Source: Costus lasius
Lineage: Eukaryota > Streptophyta > Magnoliopsida > Zingiberales > Costaceae
Assembly: GCA_027563935.2 (NCBI GenBank)
Contig: CM050454.1
Coordinates: 50,434,596-50,498,595, forward strand
Direction of reading: 5' to 3'
Length of the DNA: 64,000 nt
Under the pieces are notes generated by a model. That model was not told the DNA's origin. It saw only the letters and a program-made list of their open reading frames with translations, and made no database searches. Positions 47,164 to 59,816 of the stretch are shown piece by piece. The position numbers were made by a program, and so were the translations under genes. Positions within the stretch are counted from its first letter, which is position 1. Every line of letters starts with the position of its first letter.

Positions 47164-48386
47164 CTAGTGCTGTATTCTAGGATTGGATTGGTATCGGCTG
47201 GTTATGCTCACAGCATTAGCCACATCTGGTCTAGTACACAACATTGCATACATGATCGATCCTACTGCCGAAGCATAGGGTACTCGACTCATGTCATCCC
47301 TCTCAGCCTGTGTGGTGGGACACTGGCTCTTTGAGAGAGTAAGACCATGTCTCACTGGAAGGTACCCTTTCTTGGATTGCTCCAAGCTAAACCTCTCCAG
47401 GACCTTATCAATGTATGTACTCTGACTAAGGGCTAGGAGCTTCTTGGATCTATCCCTATAGATCCTCACGCCTAGGATATAGGCGGCCTCCCATAAGTCT
47501 TTCATCTCAAAACACTTCCCTAACCATGTCTTCACAGCTTGAAGACTAGGGATGTCGTTCCCGATGAGCAGTATGTCATCGACATACAAGACCAGAAAAG
47601 TCACCAAGCTCCCACTGAATTTTTTGAATACACAGGCGTCATCTTCGCTTTTGATAAAGCCATAATCTCTCACAGCTTCATCAAATCGAAGATTCCAACT
47701 TCGAGATGCTTGCTTTAATCCATAGATGGATCTCTTTAGCCTGCAGACCTTATTGGCCTCTGCAGGATGGATGAAGCCATCAGGTTGTGTCATATACACA
47801 TCCTCAGTTAGCTTCCCATTAAGGAAAGATGTCTTCACATCCATCTACCATATCTCGTAATCATGATATGTAGCTATAGCAAGCAGAATCCGAATGGATT
47901 TTAACATGGCAACTGGCGAGAAGGTTTCATCATAATCCACCCCGTGGATTTGTTTGAATCCCTTAGCCACTAGTCTACCTTTATAGGTAACTATGTTGCC
48001 ATCCATGTCTGTCTTCCTCTTGAAGACCCATTTACACCCTATGGGCTTTACCCCATCAGGTAACTCAACAAAATCCTAGACTTGGTTAGTTGACATGGAA
48101 TCCATCTCGGATCGCATGGCCTCAAGCCATCTCTCGGAGTCCAGTCCACTGACTGCCTCATCATAAGTTCTGGGTTCATCCTCAATGATGAAGATCCCGT
48201 CATGTTGGGTCGGCAGCGACCCATACCTCTCAGGTGCATGACGAATTCTCCCAGACCTACGTGGGGCCTGTGTTTGAGCCTCAGGTTGCCTAGAACTGGT
48301 ACAGGTGGCTCAGGTTCCATCTCTATGTCTTGTGGTTGCACTTGGACCTCATCCAAGTCAAACTTCCTCCCACTAACTTCTTTCAT
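47164..48386 (-). pseudogene. Copia reverse transcriptase
   Basis: The minus-strand frame 47,844-47,164 begins MDVKTSFLNGKLTEDVYM and includes the catalytic YVDDILLIGND and GSIMYAMLCTRPDVA. Upstream (47,845-48,060), in frame, lie KPIGCKWVFKRK and RLVAKGFKQIHGVDY. A TAG at 47,845-47,847 separates the two, and frameshifts break the part before that. RT copies element RNA into DNA. The YVDD site is present, but the stops disable this copy. Confidence 0.88.
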
Positions 48387-48537
48387 GAGAAATTCTTTCT
48401 CTAGAAAGACAGCACCCCGAGCAACAAAAACTTTGTTCTCGGTGGGAACATAAAACTAGTAACTCTTAGTTTCCTTAGGGTATCCCACAAACACATATTT
48501 CTCGGTGGGAACATAGAACTTCCTCCCACTAGTAACT

Positions 48538-50542
48538 CTTATTGACATAAATACATAGCACAACGGAAGAATATCCCCGAAAAAGGCCAGTCCCAAAAAC
48601 CCAATGAAGATCGCATGCGAAGGAGTCGACACGATGAAATAGAAAATACCTTTAAAGTGAGATGAGGCCGATGTCGTAGAGGCGCCCAAGCGTGCGCCCT
48701 CTGCAATCTCACATACACGGATCACCTCGAGTCCTCTTCTTCCACGCCCGGTGCTAGCCTCGGGAAGAAGATCCAAGCCTTAGGAGAGTCCTCCAAGCAA
48801 CTTGCGCCAATGCCAAGAAGGTATGCGCCAAGAAGAGGAAAGGAGGAGGAAGCCCTTGCGGTCACTTGATGGAAGATGAGAGGAGCTCACGCCAAAGCCT
48901 TTGCACTCGCCCCTTGCCCTTGCTCATGCCCTCACTTTTGATCACGCCTCCAAGAAGATTGTGTATCAAGAGGGGCGGCCAAGGTCTCTATTTATAGGGA
49001 TCATAGGCGGTTTAAGATGTGGCTAAAATTCAATTTGAATGGGCGGCTAAGAGAGAAAAGAGGGAATCAAGTCCTAATCTAATTAGGACTCATGTGGGCG
49101 CTTGATCAAGTCCTAATCTAATTAGGATTCAAGTGGACGGTTTGATCAAGACAAGTCCTAATCCAATTAGGACTTATATGGGCGGTTTGATCAAGATTCA
49201 AAATTTTTGAATCAAGTCCTAATCCAATTAGGATTCTAATTATTTATTTAATTAATTAAATCCTAATCCAATTAGGACTCTAATTAATTCAAATAAATCA
49301 GCCCATTTAATCCCACAAAAATAGGACTCTAATTAATTAATTAATTAGCTCTATTTTATCATGATTAATTAAACTTACATGAGGCATAGGCGCTAACCCT
49401 AGTCTAACTAGGGTTAAGCATGCGCCATCCCTTTTCTTCTCCTTAAGCCCATTAAGCCCAACCTTTTTAATGGGCCCAGCCCAAGGTCCATGTTTCATGT
49501 TAACCAAGCCCTTGGATCCAATCCAATTTAACCCATGGTCAAATTGGGCTAACCATGGTTAAAATGCCGTAAACGGAAGTTGGCTCCAATAATTCTCTTC
49601 CATCTCATTAGGCCCATTGGCGCTGATGAAATCTCCAAAACAGATCCGAGTTATTCAATAACTCGATCATAAGGCTTCCCGATTAATACGAGAACTCGAG
49701 TATCAAGGTGTGCGACCCTGTAGGGTCCTCTGACGTTGGCAGTGCTGACCTAAGGTCACCACAAGCAGTGAGTGGCACCTAGCAGTGCATCGCTGCTACC
49801 CAAGTCATCGGAATGGATATCGACATCGACATCCCCATCATCGCAACCAGGTACAGATGCATTACAATCTCTTTGTCGAACTGATATTCGATTGGCCAAG
49901 TGTGTCACCACATGTTTCTATCCAATCTCATGGCTATGACTAAATCAAGTCTAACCTGGGTATGGCCATACACTTTCAGTCATAGAACCATAGAGGAGCT
50001 CCATGGATATCATGCTTCCCTTAGGAAGGGGCAAATCCTATGTCTGTGCATTGACCTTCTCATATGGGTCGTGACATGCCCAATGACAACCGTTATTACC
50101 TCCCAACTATGACAAGGCGTTAGGTTGTATCAAAGTATATCCCTAACCATATAAAATGGCCAATGACCTCAAGTCAAGGGATCAATGCATCTCCTATCAC
50201 TTGTGAGGATAACTCGTGACACCAAGTCATTGCCTCACAGTGGGTCGGTCTAGTATATCTACCACTGATATACCCATATGCCTGCGTTAGCACCTCGTGC
50301 CTAACCAGCCCATATACCAGTCTTACAAGTACCATAGCTGTCCCATATCCACTAAGGTACATTGACTAGGGACAATAGTTTGAACACAGATCCAATATGT
50401 CTCCAGGGACATTATCATATAAGTACATATTCGCAGATGTAAACAAATAATGATAATGACAATGCCAGTATGATATAAATATCAATGTCATGTAGTACAA
50501 GTAACGGACCAGAATTAGGTCCTTAGGGCATATACACCAACA
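48538..50542 (-). mobile_element. 5' LTR of the nested Copia element (inner end truncated)
   Basis: It starts at 'attgacataaatacatagc', about 45 bp inside the LTR compared with the left copy, and ends ATACACCAACA. The join at 48,538 follows a short duplicated phrase ('actagtaactctta'). Confidence 0.85.
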
Positions 50543-50547
50543 CAGCC

Positions 50548-51330
50548 AGAGGGAAGGCGAGTCGGTCTACGAGGCCTGGGACCGTTTCAAGGAGTTGCTA
50601 CGAATGTGGCCGCATCATGGACTAGAAAAATGGGTACTAGTGCATACTTTTTATAATAGTTGCTTATATAATACTCGTCTGTCTGTAGATGCAGCTGCGG
50701 GCGGAGCGCTTATGAACAAGAACATAGATGATGCCATGAATGTGATCGAGGACATGGCTCTGAATCATTACCAATGGACGAGTGATAGAAATGTCCCGGT
50801 AAGAGGAGGAGGTAAGCATGACTTAGATATGTTCAGTTCATTGGCGGCTAAGGTTGATCCCTTGTCCCATCAACTGACTTCAATGAATTTTAATACATCG
50901 TTTGTTAATTCGATTACATGTGAAGTTTGTGGTAACTTGAGACACGGTACTACTAACTACCAAATTATGGCTCCTTCTTCTTCTTCTTCTGATCTGTCTT
51001 TAGACCAGGTTAATGCTATACACCAAGATCAGAGGAACCAGAATGAGCCATTTTCTGGCACATACAATCCTGGATGGAGGAGTCATCCAAACTTCTCCTA
51101 CCGGAACACTCAGAACTAAGCCAACCCACCGAACTTCAACAATCAGGCTCCCTAGAGAAATTCTAGCAATCACTTTTCTCATCCTCAATTCAGGCAACCA
51201 CCTGGATTTCAACAAAGGCAGTTTTGATCAACCTCAGAAATCCAATTTAGAGTTACTGCTAGTGAATTTTATCAATACTCAGTCAAAGTGAAATGAGGGT
51301 GTTGACGAGTATATTCGGCATTTAAATTCC
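50548..51330 (+). pseudogene. Athila gag, C-terminal part
   Basis: It continues the gag cut at 44,539: SVYEAWDRFKELLRMWPHHG, then DAAAGGALMNKNIDDAMNVI and EDMALNHYQW, the conserved Athila gag tail, and a weak zinc-knuckle relic (CEVCGNLRHG). Stops follow at 51,117 and after. Confidence 0.82.
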
Positions 51331-52279
51331 AAGGTGGACTCCTTGATTTCTCACTCGAAGACACTTGAGAACCAGATTGCTCAACAAGCTGCTTCAACCT
51401 CTAGGCCATTAGGGAAGCTTCCTTCTCAACTCGAGGCAAATCCAAGGGAGCACTGCAACGTGGTTCTGACATGCAGTGGCACCCAAATGAAGGATCCCCA
51501 AATGTCACCCATAAGTTATTTTGTTGAAGAGTCAGATGTAAGCGCAGATGCACCATATTCAGAGAAAATACCCAAAGAGTCAGATGTCAAGCAAGCACTG
51601 GTTTTTATTCGTTCACCACCTCACACACTGCCTATCTCCTATCCTCAGAGATTGGCCAAGGCATTGACAGGACATTACAGCTCACTGATTCCTGCGAAGC
51701 TTAGTGATCCTAGCAGTTTTTCTATCTCTTGTAGTATCAGTAACTTTTCCATTGAGAGGGCACTATGTGATTTGGGGGGCTAGTGTGAGTATCCTGCCTC
51801 TCTCCCTATTCAAAAGTTTGGACTTGGGAGGCCTGGAATCCATACCCATAGCCCTTCAGCTCGCGAATGGCTCCATACATTGCCCGGTGAGAATAGTAGA
51901 GGATGTGCCGATTAAAATCGGGGAACTCTTTATCCCTATAGACTTTATAGTCTTAGATATGTCAGAAAATTCAAGATTGCCACTTATTTTGGGCCGCCCT
52001 TTCCTAGCTACCACCGGGGCTGTTATAGATGTCAAGAAAGGGAAGTTATCTCTAAATATTAGTGATATGTTGTGTCCGCAAGTGCACGGATACTTCGAAG
52101 TAATAAAAATATCGAACCACAGAGACCTACGTGTTAAGTACCAAATAATTATTTTCTCACTAGCTAAGCAAACTGAATATGATGTAGCAAACGATCGAAA
52201 AGTGCACGAGAAAATATCAGAAAAGAAAACTAGGACTAGGGGTTCATCCACCTTAATTCTAATGACTAGAAGGAAATAA
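51331..52279 (+). pseudogene. Athila linker and protease
   Basis: Frame 51,334-51,783 gives a linker (LENQIAQQAASTSRPLGKLP) and runs into the protease active site CDLG. A six-G run at 51,774-51,779 then shifts the frame, and the protease goes on in frame 51,704-52,279 (ASVSILPLSLFKSLDLGG, LPLILGRPFLATTGAVIDV). DLGA is the Athila form of the aspartic protease motif. RT, RNase H and integrase do not follow; an unrelated LTR begins near 52,290. Confidence 0.82.
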
Positions 52280-53097
52280 AGGCTGTCAGTCAAATTTCAT
52301 TACAATAAAGATTTAATCTACTTCATAAAAGGATCATCTCGCTCTCGCGCAGACAATCATACAAAGGACCAATCCTTACTCTCGTGCAAGATCTATCCAA
52401 TGCTAAAAATAAGTAAATCATTGAATAAAGAACTCAAGGATCACTCTCGTGCATCCGAATTCTAAGTCAATCATCTCAAGTGGAATCTCAAGGATCACTC
52501 TCATGCATCCTGAAACTCAACACAAGTTCTACTTAAGGTTTTCCAACGTTCTGATCCTCACTCTCGTGCAGGATTTTCACGTCTAACACATTAACTCAAT
52601 CCAAAGAATTAGAAACTCAACATGGCAATAAAATCACTAAAAATTAGAATTCGAAGAACTACTTAATCTCTTACGATAGTTCCAAACTCAACAATTCTTA
52701 GGGTTCCAAATTTCACAATCAACCTCTCGGTCTATTTCGCAAAATTCTAAAACATGCTGATGTTTATAAAACTAAGGAGAATCAAAGAACAATCAATCAC
52801 AAAAGTAAAATTATCATAATAAAATTGTCATGACAAAAGTTAATGTTTTCTAGTCATTAACAAACCAAGAGGATTACACCCCATGTCCCATAAAAAGATA
52901 TAAGCTTGCATAGTAAAAAGATTACAATACACCATAATTTTAGATGATCAGAATATGAAAGGAAAGAGGAAAAGTTATAAAGTACAGTGCTGTAATCGAA
53001 ATTACAGCACCGTAATAGGCTGGAAACGCGATGAACAATGGCATCACCCACTGTTTTATTAATTTCTCCCCCGATCAGACTCCTTTCGATGTGAAAC

Positions 53098-53752
53098 TTC
53101 TGAAGTATCTTCTCCTTCACCAAGCGAAGCTTCAGTATAAATTTCACGGCCTGAGATGGCCTCTACGCCTCTCGGCGTGAGGCTGAACCCTAAGCACCTT
53201 TCTGTCAATTGCTCCCTCAATTCGTGATAAAAATTCCGGCTTTCACCTCATGTGTCTGCTCCTCTTAACAATGAGTTCGCAGCAACTTTCGGATCTCAAT
53301 TTAGAGCTCTGGATCAAAAGTTATGGTCTGCGCAAGATTCGGACCCGTAAAAATCACGTTTTTGGGCCCAAAATACGGTAGGTACCATGAAAGTTTTCAC
53401 CAAAAATACGGTAGTGCCGTATTTTTGCCAAAACTTTCTGGTTAAAATTGCAGGAAATTACGGTACCGGGTAATTTCACACGGTAGTGCCGTATTTTGCC
53501 CAAACTGACTCTGATTCGCATGAAATTTGGCAAGTAGCTTCGTTTCGACGTCTGGAATCCATTGGTGTGCTCAAATCTTCCAAAATCCATCAAAATATGA
53601 CACTTTTAATTTGAAAATAATCAAAAACAAGGAATGATGTAGATTCTGCAATATTTGACATATAAGGCTTAAAAATAAGCAAAGTAGCATAAATATGACA
53701 CAAAAAGACCAATGAAATGACACAAAATATACTATGAATTTTGGTGTCATCA
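53098..53752 (-). repeat. 655-bp LTR repeat, copy A
   Basis: Identical in length to 56,419-57,073, with four substitutions, all transitions. The dyads ATACGG...CCGTATT are identical in both copies. Confidence 0.9.
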
Positions 53753-56418
53753 AACACATAAGGCTCAAACTTTGCTTGTCCTCAAGCAAAACTCAAAAAT
53801 TGATCATAGGCATAGACTTTCTCATGAAGAATAAATTTCTAAAATACAATCACCAATGAAAAACTTTCACCAATTGCTTCATAAAATCTCAAATAAACAC
53901 ATCACCCTTTGAATTCAATTCTCAAGATCCACAACTTAATCAAATAAAATTTCGCAACTTGCATAATAAGCAGAATATCAATCTCAAGATTTCATCCAGT
54001 TTCAATTCATAACTATCAACTTTTGTTTACTGGAATAGGATTTTCAAGATCTTTTTCCACTCATAATTTTTTTTTCTTTTTTTTTTATTTTTGTATCGCC
54101 CACTTTCTCTAATTAGATTACCACCTTTTTTCTGGTGACGAAGTTAGAGTACATTGACCACATAATCAATGTAATAGAACTCATATCTTTTTAGCAGTAA
54201 GATTTTTACCAAAGATAGCGGAGTTAATGTGGATTGATTCCTCTCATGGCATGCACCCACATAGACACATGATTTCTCTTTTTTTTTTATACTTCAACCC
54301 ATATCCTTCGGTACCATTGTCAATTTTGCATAGTGCCAAGTAGGGAAGTCCTCACTTTATTTGAATAATGGAATCTTTCTTCCCAACAAATAGCAAATAG
54401 CATGAATATCAACTAAATTGATCAATCAACATCAATTCAAAAATCATACTCATATGCTAGTTTTATTCAAGGAAGTAGTTTCACTTTTAAACCAAATTCA
54501 TCAAATAACATGTTCACCCAAAATCTCATTCATCAATCAATGAAAAATTTCAAAAGCAGATATGTATTAGAGAAATAAATTCAACATGATAGGTTTAGTC
54601 CTAATCTCATGCATGAACACATTCATCATCATAGAAAACATCAAAATATGTCATAATTAGTTCAAAAGATGTGGAACATCAAACTCAAAAAGTCATGGTC
54701 CAAAAGTGTAAGATTAGTAAAATCACATAAGGCTCGAACGACACAAAGGATGCAAAGTGAAAGAATTTAAGAGAAGAAAAGTGTAGATAATCATATCAAA
54801 TCAAATAATCCCTGGAGAGTGCAAACAATACTAACAAAACTATGTAGCAAGCTCAGTCATCATCCGGTGTATAGAATCGGGGTAGATGTAGTTATGTCCA
54901 AAGATGTGCCTTTTGAAAATTTTCCTGCACAATTTTTAAGTACATAAGGCTCAATTCTAAAAATAGTCTCTAACAGAGAATAAGAACAATAATTCTCTAA
55001 AAGGGTAATCAGAGATATCATGGATGATCCAAAAAGGGTGCTAATGTAGGCGAGAAGCAGAGGTGAAACAGATGCTAGATGAAAAGCTACTAGCAGTGAT
55101 GGTGGTGCCGACAGTAGAGTGAGTAGTCTCCAGTGGCCTGCTAGAAACTACAGTCCTGGAGTGAAGACGTCGGCCAGTGGATGCCAGAAATAATGCTGCA
55201 TAGATAAACAAAATCAGTCACTAATGAAAACTCTACTGCATGAATAAATAAAATCAATAAAAATAGAGGCAGTAGAAAAAGTAAGAATCTGCAGATGGTA
55301 TAATCCAGTGTCGATGGTTGGAAACAGTGATGTCAGTGGCAGATGCAGTGGTGGCTAGAGGTGGAAGACAGTTGCTCTTGAAGATTTCTAGATCTGAAGG
55401 TAAAAGAAGCTATAACATGTAGAAAACAAACAAAGCAGTTTTTGAATTTTTTTTATGAAAAGTAGCCCTACCCAAAAATAAGATTTAATGATCCAAATAG
55501 AAAATGGACAAAACCAAGTTGTAGAATAACATATGTTCTTTTCAGACGTATGAAAATCAAAGGATCAAAATCTATCAGAAATTTAGGGCATCAACAAAAA
55601 GAAGGCTACTCAGATTACAAAACTGCAAAAACTGCACAAAAGTTAATCAAATTCGAAAAGTTGCTATGTTTCCTAGAATGATCAGAAAATATTTTCATGA
55701 AAACAATTAATCCACAAGATAGAATGATACACGAACTTCATATTTCAAGTGAAAAATCAGGGTTTCAAGTCATAAAAGCATCTCAAACACTTGCAGCAAA
55801 AGTGCTAGTCAGAATAAACAAAAGAAAACTGCTACAGAAATTAATCAGAATAAAAAAGATGCTATGTGTTTTAAAATAATCCATGAACTTTAAAATTCAG
55901 AAAAAATATCCAGATGATAGACAAAGATGAGTACTTCAATGTCGTACCAAAGATAAAAAATTTTCCCAATCCAGTTTCTTAAAATTAATGCGAGAAAACA
56001 CCTACTCAAATAAGCAGAATGCAGATTTCAAATACGGTACCGTGGAATTCCTTACGGCAGTGCCGTAATATGCATAAAACTCTGGGGTCAGAAATCGGCA
56101 AAAATACGGTACCGTGAAGATGATTGTGGCAGTGCCGTATTTTACGCAAATTTTTTTTTTTTTCAAAAAGAACAGAAAAATTAATTCTAAAAATAAACCA
56201 AGATAAAAGAAACTAAGCTAAGCAAAAGTGCTTGGGTTGCCTCCCAAGAAGCACTAATTTTTAGGTCATTAGCTTGACCAAAAATCAAAAATCATGGTGA
56301 AGCAGGTGAATCAGTACCAAAGTAAATAGCATATAATTTCTTTCTTTTCCATTGTCCAAAAAGTTTAGCCACTAATCCAAATATCCAGAATTTCATAAAA
56401 ATCAAGATTGACATGACT
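53753..56418 (-). other. 3' noncoding part of the young Athila-like element
   Basis: AT-rich, no real open frame. It includes copies of the phrases seen at 1-640 and ends with two dyad pairs at 56,034-56,140. The single 60-codon plus-strand frame (55,697-55,879) is not convincing as a gene. Confidence 0.5.
56034..56140. repeat. Two clear dyad pairs, 72 bp apart
   Basis: ACGGTACCGT (56,034-56,043, perfect 10-bp palindrome) is followed by TTACGGCAGTGCCGTAA (56,052-56,068). The pair recurs with ACGGTACCGT at 56,106 and GGCAGTGCC near 56,128. Confidence 0.85.
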
Positions 56419-57073
56419 TTCTGAAGTATCTTCTCCTTCACCAAGCGAAGCTTCAGTATAAATTTCACGGCCTGAGATGGCCTCTACGCCTCTCGGCGTG
56501 AGGCTGAACCCTAAGCACCTTTCTGTCAATTGCTCCCTCAATTCATGATAAAAATTCCGGCTTTCACCTCATGTGTCTGCTCCTCTTAACAATGAGTTCG
56601 CAGCAACTTTCGGATCTCAATTTAGAGCTCTGGATCAAAAGTTATGGTCTGCGCAAGATTCGGACCCGTAAAAATCACGTTTTTGGGCCCAAAATACGGT
56701 AGGTACCATGAAAGTTTTCACCAAAAATACGGTAGTGCCGTATTTTTGCCAAAACTTTCTGGTTAAAATTGCAGGAAATTACGGTACCGGGTAATTTCAC
56801 ACGGTAGTGCCGTATTTTGCCCAAACTGACTCTGATTCGCATGAAATTTGGCAAGTAGCTTCGTTTCGACGTCTGGAATCCATTGGTGTGCTCAAATCTT
56901 CCAAAATCCATCAAAATATGACACTTTTAATTTGAAAATAATCAAAAACAAGAAATGATGTAGATTCTGTAATATTTGACATATAAGACTTAAAAATAAG
57001 CAAAGTAGCATAAATATGACACAAAAAGACCAATGAAATGACACAAAATATACTATGAATTTTGGTGTCATCA
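56419..57073 (-). repeat. 655-bp LTR repeat, copy B
   Basis: Second copy of 53,098-53,752. Its left end is a truncation and its right end TTTTGGTGTCATCA is the LTR border. Confidence 0.9.
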
Positions 57074-57640
57074 TGATACTATTTTAAAGTTTAATCTTTC
57101 TGCTGATATGACAAGTCTCTCTTTTTCAGGCTCGTGCTATAGTGTTGAGATAGTACCTATGCTTGCCAATTGTTCGGGGGCCAAGTGGGATTTTCTTGCA
57201 TCCCACCTTTGCACTAATATGGAAGCAGGTGTCATTCTGATGAGGGAGGACCAGACCATTCATGATGACTTGTTTGACGTGGACCCTGATTTTGGTTGCG
57301 CAAGGATGTTCTATAATGGGGTTGTCGAGGAGCATTTACAGGGTTTTGGAAGAACAGACTTTGAACTTACAAACATTTTTATTTCGCATGATTTGAAAAC
57401 ATTTTATACTGTACACCTATTATTATTATTGCTTATCTCTATAGATGTGAATTTTAAGCGAAGAAAAAAGGGGCATTTACATGCCATTTCTTCTGCCTCT
57501 GATCCACTAGACGTGCATTGATACACAGACATTGGTCAAGCTACTGACCTTAAACAAGCGCTTCTTGGGAGGCACCTCAAGGATTTATCTTATTTTGTAT
57601 TGTATTTGTTTAGACAAGACTTATATGTTGTTTGTTATTA
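57074..57640 (+). pseudogene. 3' internal end of the plus-strand Athila element
   Basis: A 137-codon frame (57,108-57,521) has no domain I recognise. It is followed by AAGCGCTTCTTGGGAGGCACC, close to the phrase that follows pol in Athila elements, here in plus orientation. Position and strand fit the far end of the element that starts at 42,168. Confidence 0.5.
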
Positions 57641-58660
57641 TTGTTTGTTGTTGTTTGTTGTTGTGTTCTTATCTAGATATTATTTTGTGATGTTCCATAG
57701 CATTATGTCTCATCTTTTATTTATTGAATAGCATCCTATTGACAACGACAATTTTTGCAATTTTCAAGGAATTTTTGCTCTTTGTCGAAGCGTTCATGGC
57801 CTGGCCATGATGGTCATCACGGCCATGATCGCTTCACAAACATCCTTGCACGGAGTTGCCAAAGTAGACACGGGCGGGACATGTCCTCCATCACGGGCGT
57901 GAGCATCAATGATTGAAATTTGCTGGGATATTCACGGCCGGACCGTGTCTTCTTTCACGGCCGTGATCTTGGATGACCAGATTTTTGATGACACTGTCAC
58001 GGCCTGGGCCATGTGTCTCTTCACGGGCGTGTTCTTCAAAGGACTTTTTCACTGGAATAATCACGGCTAGGCCATGTCTCCAGGCACACCCATGCTTTCA
58101 TCCATCTTCTCAAGTAAAGAAGTGGTGGGCAGCGAAACTTAAGGTTCACGCCGGTGGTGCTTCCACCGCTGCCTCTTTGCCACACTTCCAGCCTCTGGTA
58201 TTCTCCGAGATCTCCCCTCCGCCGGCGATTCTTCCTCAAGCAACGTCCACTACTTCTCATTTTGCACTTGGATTTCCTTTTCCTAGGTTTTCCGTGCACA
58301 TTCTTGATTTTCCGGTGAGATCTTTGTCTGAGCTATTTCCGCCGACTCCTCTTCTCCAAGCTTCCAGATTTTACTTTCCCCACAGAATTTCTTCAGAGAT
58401 TCTTCTAGTCTCTCTTTCGGGTGCTGCTTTGTGATTTTCGGTGGTCTCTTTCATGGAATCTTATTTTTTTTGCACATGTCCGAATTTCTTCAGACTAATG
58501 CTGCACTCCTTTTTGCACATGTCCCACTCTTCCAGAGTTGCCTTCAGTGTGCGGCCTTCCAGTTATCTCTCCCTACATTGTCGAAGCTTAACCCTCAGCA
58601 TTGGTATTTTTGGTGGTTCTTGTGATGGCTGTTGATTTTCTTTTTAGTAAGTTTCTAGAT
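57641..58660 (+). repeat. LTR-like DNA with CACGGC dyads
   Basis: Dyads at 57,785-58,110 include CATGGCCTGGCCATG, CACGGCCGGACCGTG and TTTCACGGCCGTGATC. The rest (58,110-58,660) is pyrimidine-rich and resembles the end of an LTR. It does not align simply with 42,168-43,841, so it is not a proven 3' LTR of that element. Plus-strand frames here lack recognised domains. Confidence 0.5.
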
Positions 58661-59300
58661 TCTCTTCAGCCATTACTGTTATTTTGATGCTGCATAGGAG
58701 ACTTGCAGTTCTTTGCCGTGGGTAGGAAGGTATCCGTCATTGTTTGATTCTGGTTGCACTGAGTTACGTTGAGTGCTGATGATATATTATTGCTTGTGAT
58801 CTTGTGATAGAAATGGTTTGCCGTAAATGGTAGTTCATCTATAATTGCTTGGGTAGAAATGGTCTGCCGTAAAGGAATGTGAAAACGTGGTATAGCAACA
58901 CTACAAAATTCTTTGAAACCTTTACTTTCAATGAACTTAAATGGTAGTTCATCTATAATTATCATTCTTGTAAGTGCCTTCCTAATCAAATTTTGGTCAA
59001 ACTTCCATGCTGTCATTAAACCACTACCACCATCCTCATTGCTTTGTTTGAAAGAAATTTCAGTCTGAGTTTTATTGTCATTCACACTACTTTGACCATG
59101 AAAATTTAGATACTTTATACACTTAGTCAAGTGTGCTTTCAATGTGTTGGTTCCACATGATTTACTGTCACAAAGATACATGTTTTCACAATAAACACAC
59201 ATTGCTTTAAGTACACCATCCTTTTCAATTTTTTTATAATGATTCCAAACTTCAGCTTGTGGTTTTACATTTATTTATTATTATTATTTTTATTACTTGG
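58661..59300 (-). pseudogene. hAT (Ac-like) transposase fragment with BED zinc finger
   Basis: The minus strand reads PQAEVWNHYKKIEKDGVLKA, then CVYCENMYLCD...TLKAHLTKC, a BED zinc finger that binds transposon ends. Next comes RKALTRMIIIDELPFKFIE with RFHIPLRQTIS, the conserved N-terminal block of plant hAT transposases. IDELPF then recurs in a short duplicated piece. The catalytic DDE and dimerisation parts are absent, and stops lie upstream of the finger. Confidence 0.8.
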
Positions 59301-59816
59301 CTGAGAAGGGCCAGAAGGTTTTGTAACTTATGTTTGTGTTTGGTTAGGATCATCCTTGAATGGTTCAAAAATTAATAAGTTAGTTTAGCATTTAGGCTTT
59401 AGCCAGTAGCAAACTAGCAAGTAGCAACAAGCCAACAACCAATAAGCAAGTAGCAACTAACAAGTAGAACTGTAGAGTATAGAAGTAGCAACTAGCAATT
59501 TAGATTGTTACAAACTTACGGCAAGTAGCAGCTAGCAACTAGCAAGTTATTGTCTAATCTGAAGTGTCTGTCTACTGAGTAGTGACTAGTGAGAGTGAGA
59601 GTAATATATTATACCATCGCGTAAGTTGTAAGCTTCTAGCAGACTAGAAGTCACAGGCTTGCAGCTCGCAGCTCGCTTGCAGCATTGGGCCGTCAGCGTC
59701 GATTTGGGTTGAAGGTGATGAAGCAGTCAAGAGCAGAGGCGCTCAGGCTCAACCGCTCAGCCACTCAGGTAAGACTGCAAGTGACGATGATTAGGGTTCG
59801 GTGGTGATGAAAAAGG
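59301..59816. other. hAT 5' flank with 'tagcaac' repeats
   Basis: Short repeats of 'agtagcaact' lie at 59,400-59,550. A GC-richer part (59,640-59,810) follows that could be hAT leader or subterminal sequence. No coding frame is supported. Confidence 0.4.

Larger units (their letters stand above)
44540..50542 (-). mobile_element. Copia element, internally deleted, inserted in Athila gag
   Basis: A 6,003-bp insertion flanked by CAGCC at 44,535-44,539 and 50,543-50,547. The left LTR (44,540-46,582) is whole. The right LTR (about 48,538-50,542) lacks about 45 bp at its inner end. The internal part holds only RNase H and RT, read on the minus strand; primer site, gag, protease and integrase are gone. 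A polypurine tract (AAGTGGGAGAT on the minus strand, next to 46,582) marks the left LTR as the 3' LTR. The LTRs differ by a few per cent at most in the stretches compared. Confidence 0.88.
52290..57073 (-). mobile_element. Young, deleted Athila-like element in minus orientation
   Basis: An LTR (about 52,290-53,752, minus-strand start TGATGACACC) is followed on its right by 3' noncoding sequence. That contains GCTTGAGGACAAGCAAAG (minus strand, near 53,780), typical just upstream of Athila 3' LTRs, and the post-pol phrase CTTGGGAGGCAACCCAAG (near 56,230). A truncated second LTR (56,419-57,073) closes it. No gag or pol remains. The two LTR parts differ at only four of 655 bases. Confidence 0.7.

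Noticed and set aside
57973..58434. 153-codon plus-strand frame
   Set aside because: Low-complexity Pro/Ser/Phe composition in LTR-like pyrimidine-rich DNA, with no motif and no splice or start context suggesting a gene.
57641..58660. 3' LTR of the Athila element that starts at 42,168
   Set aside because: Both have the dyad array, but the start TGATAAGCGC is not found and the rest does not align simply, so the pairing is not claimed.
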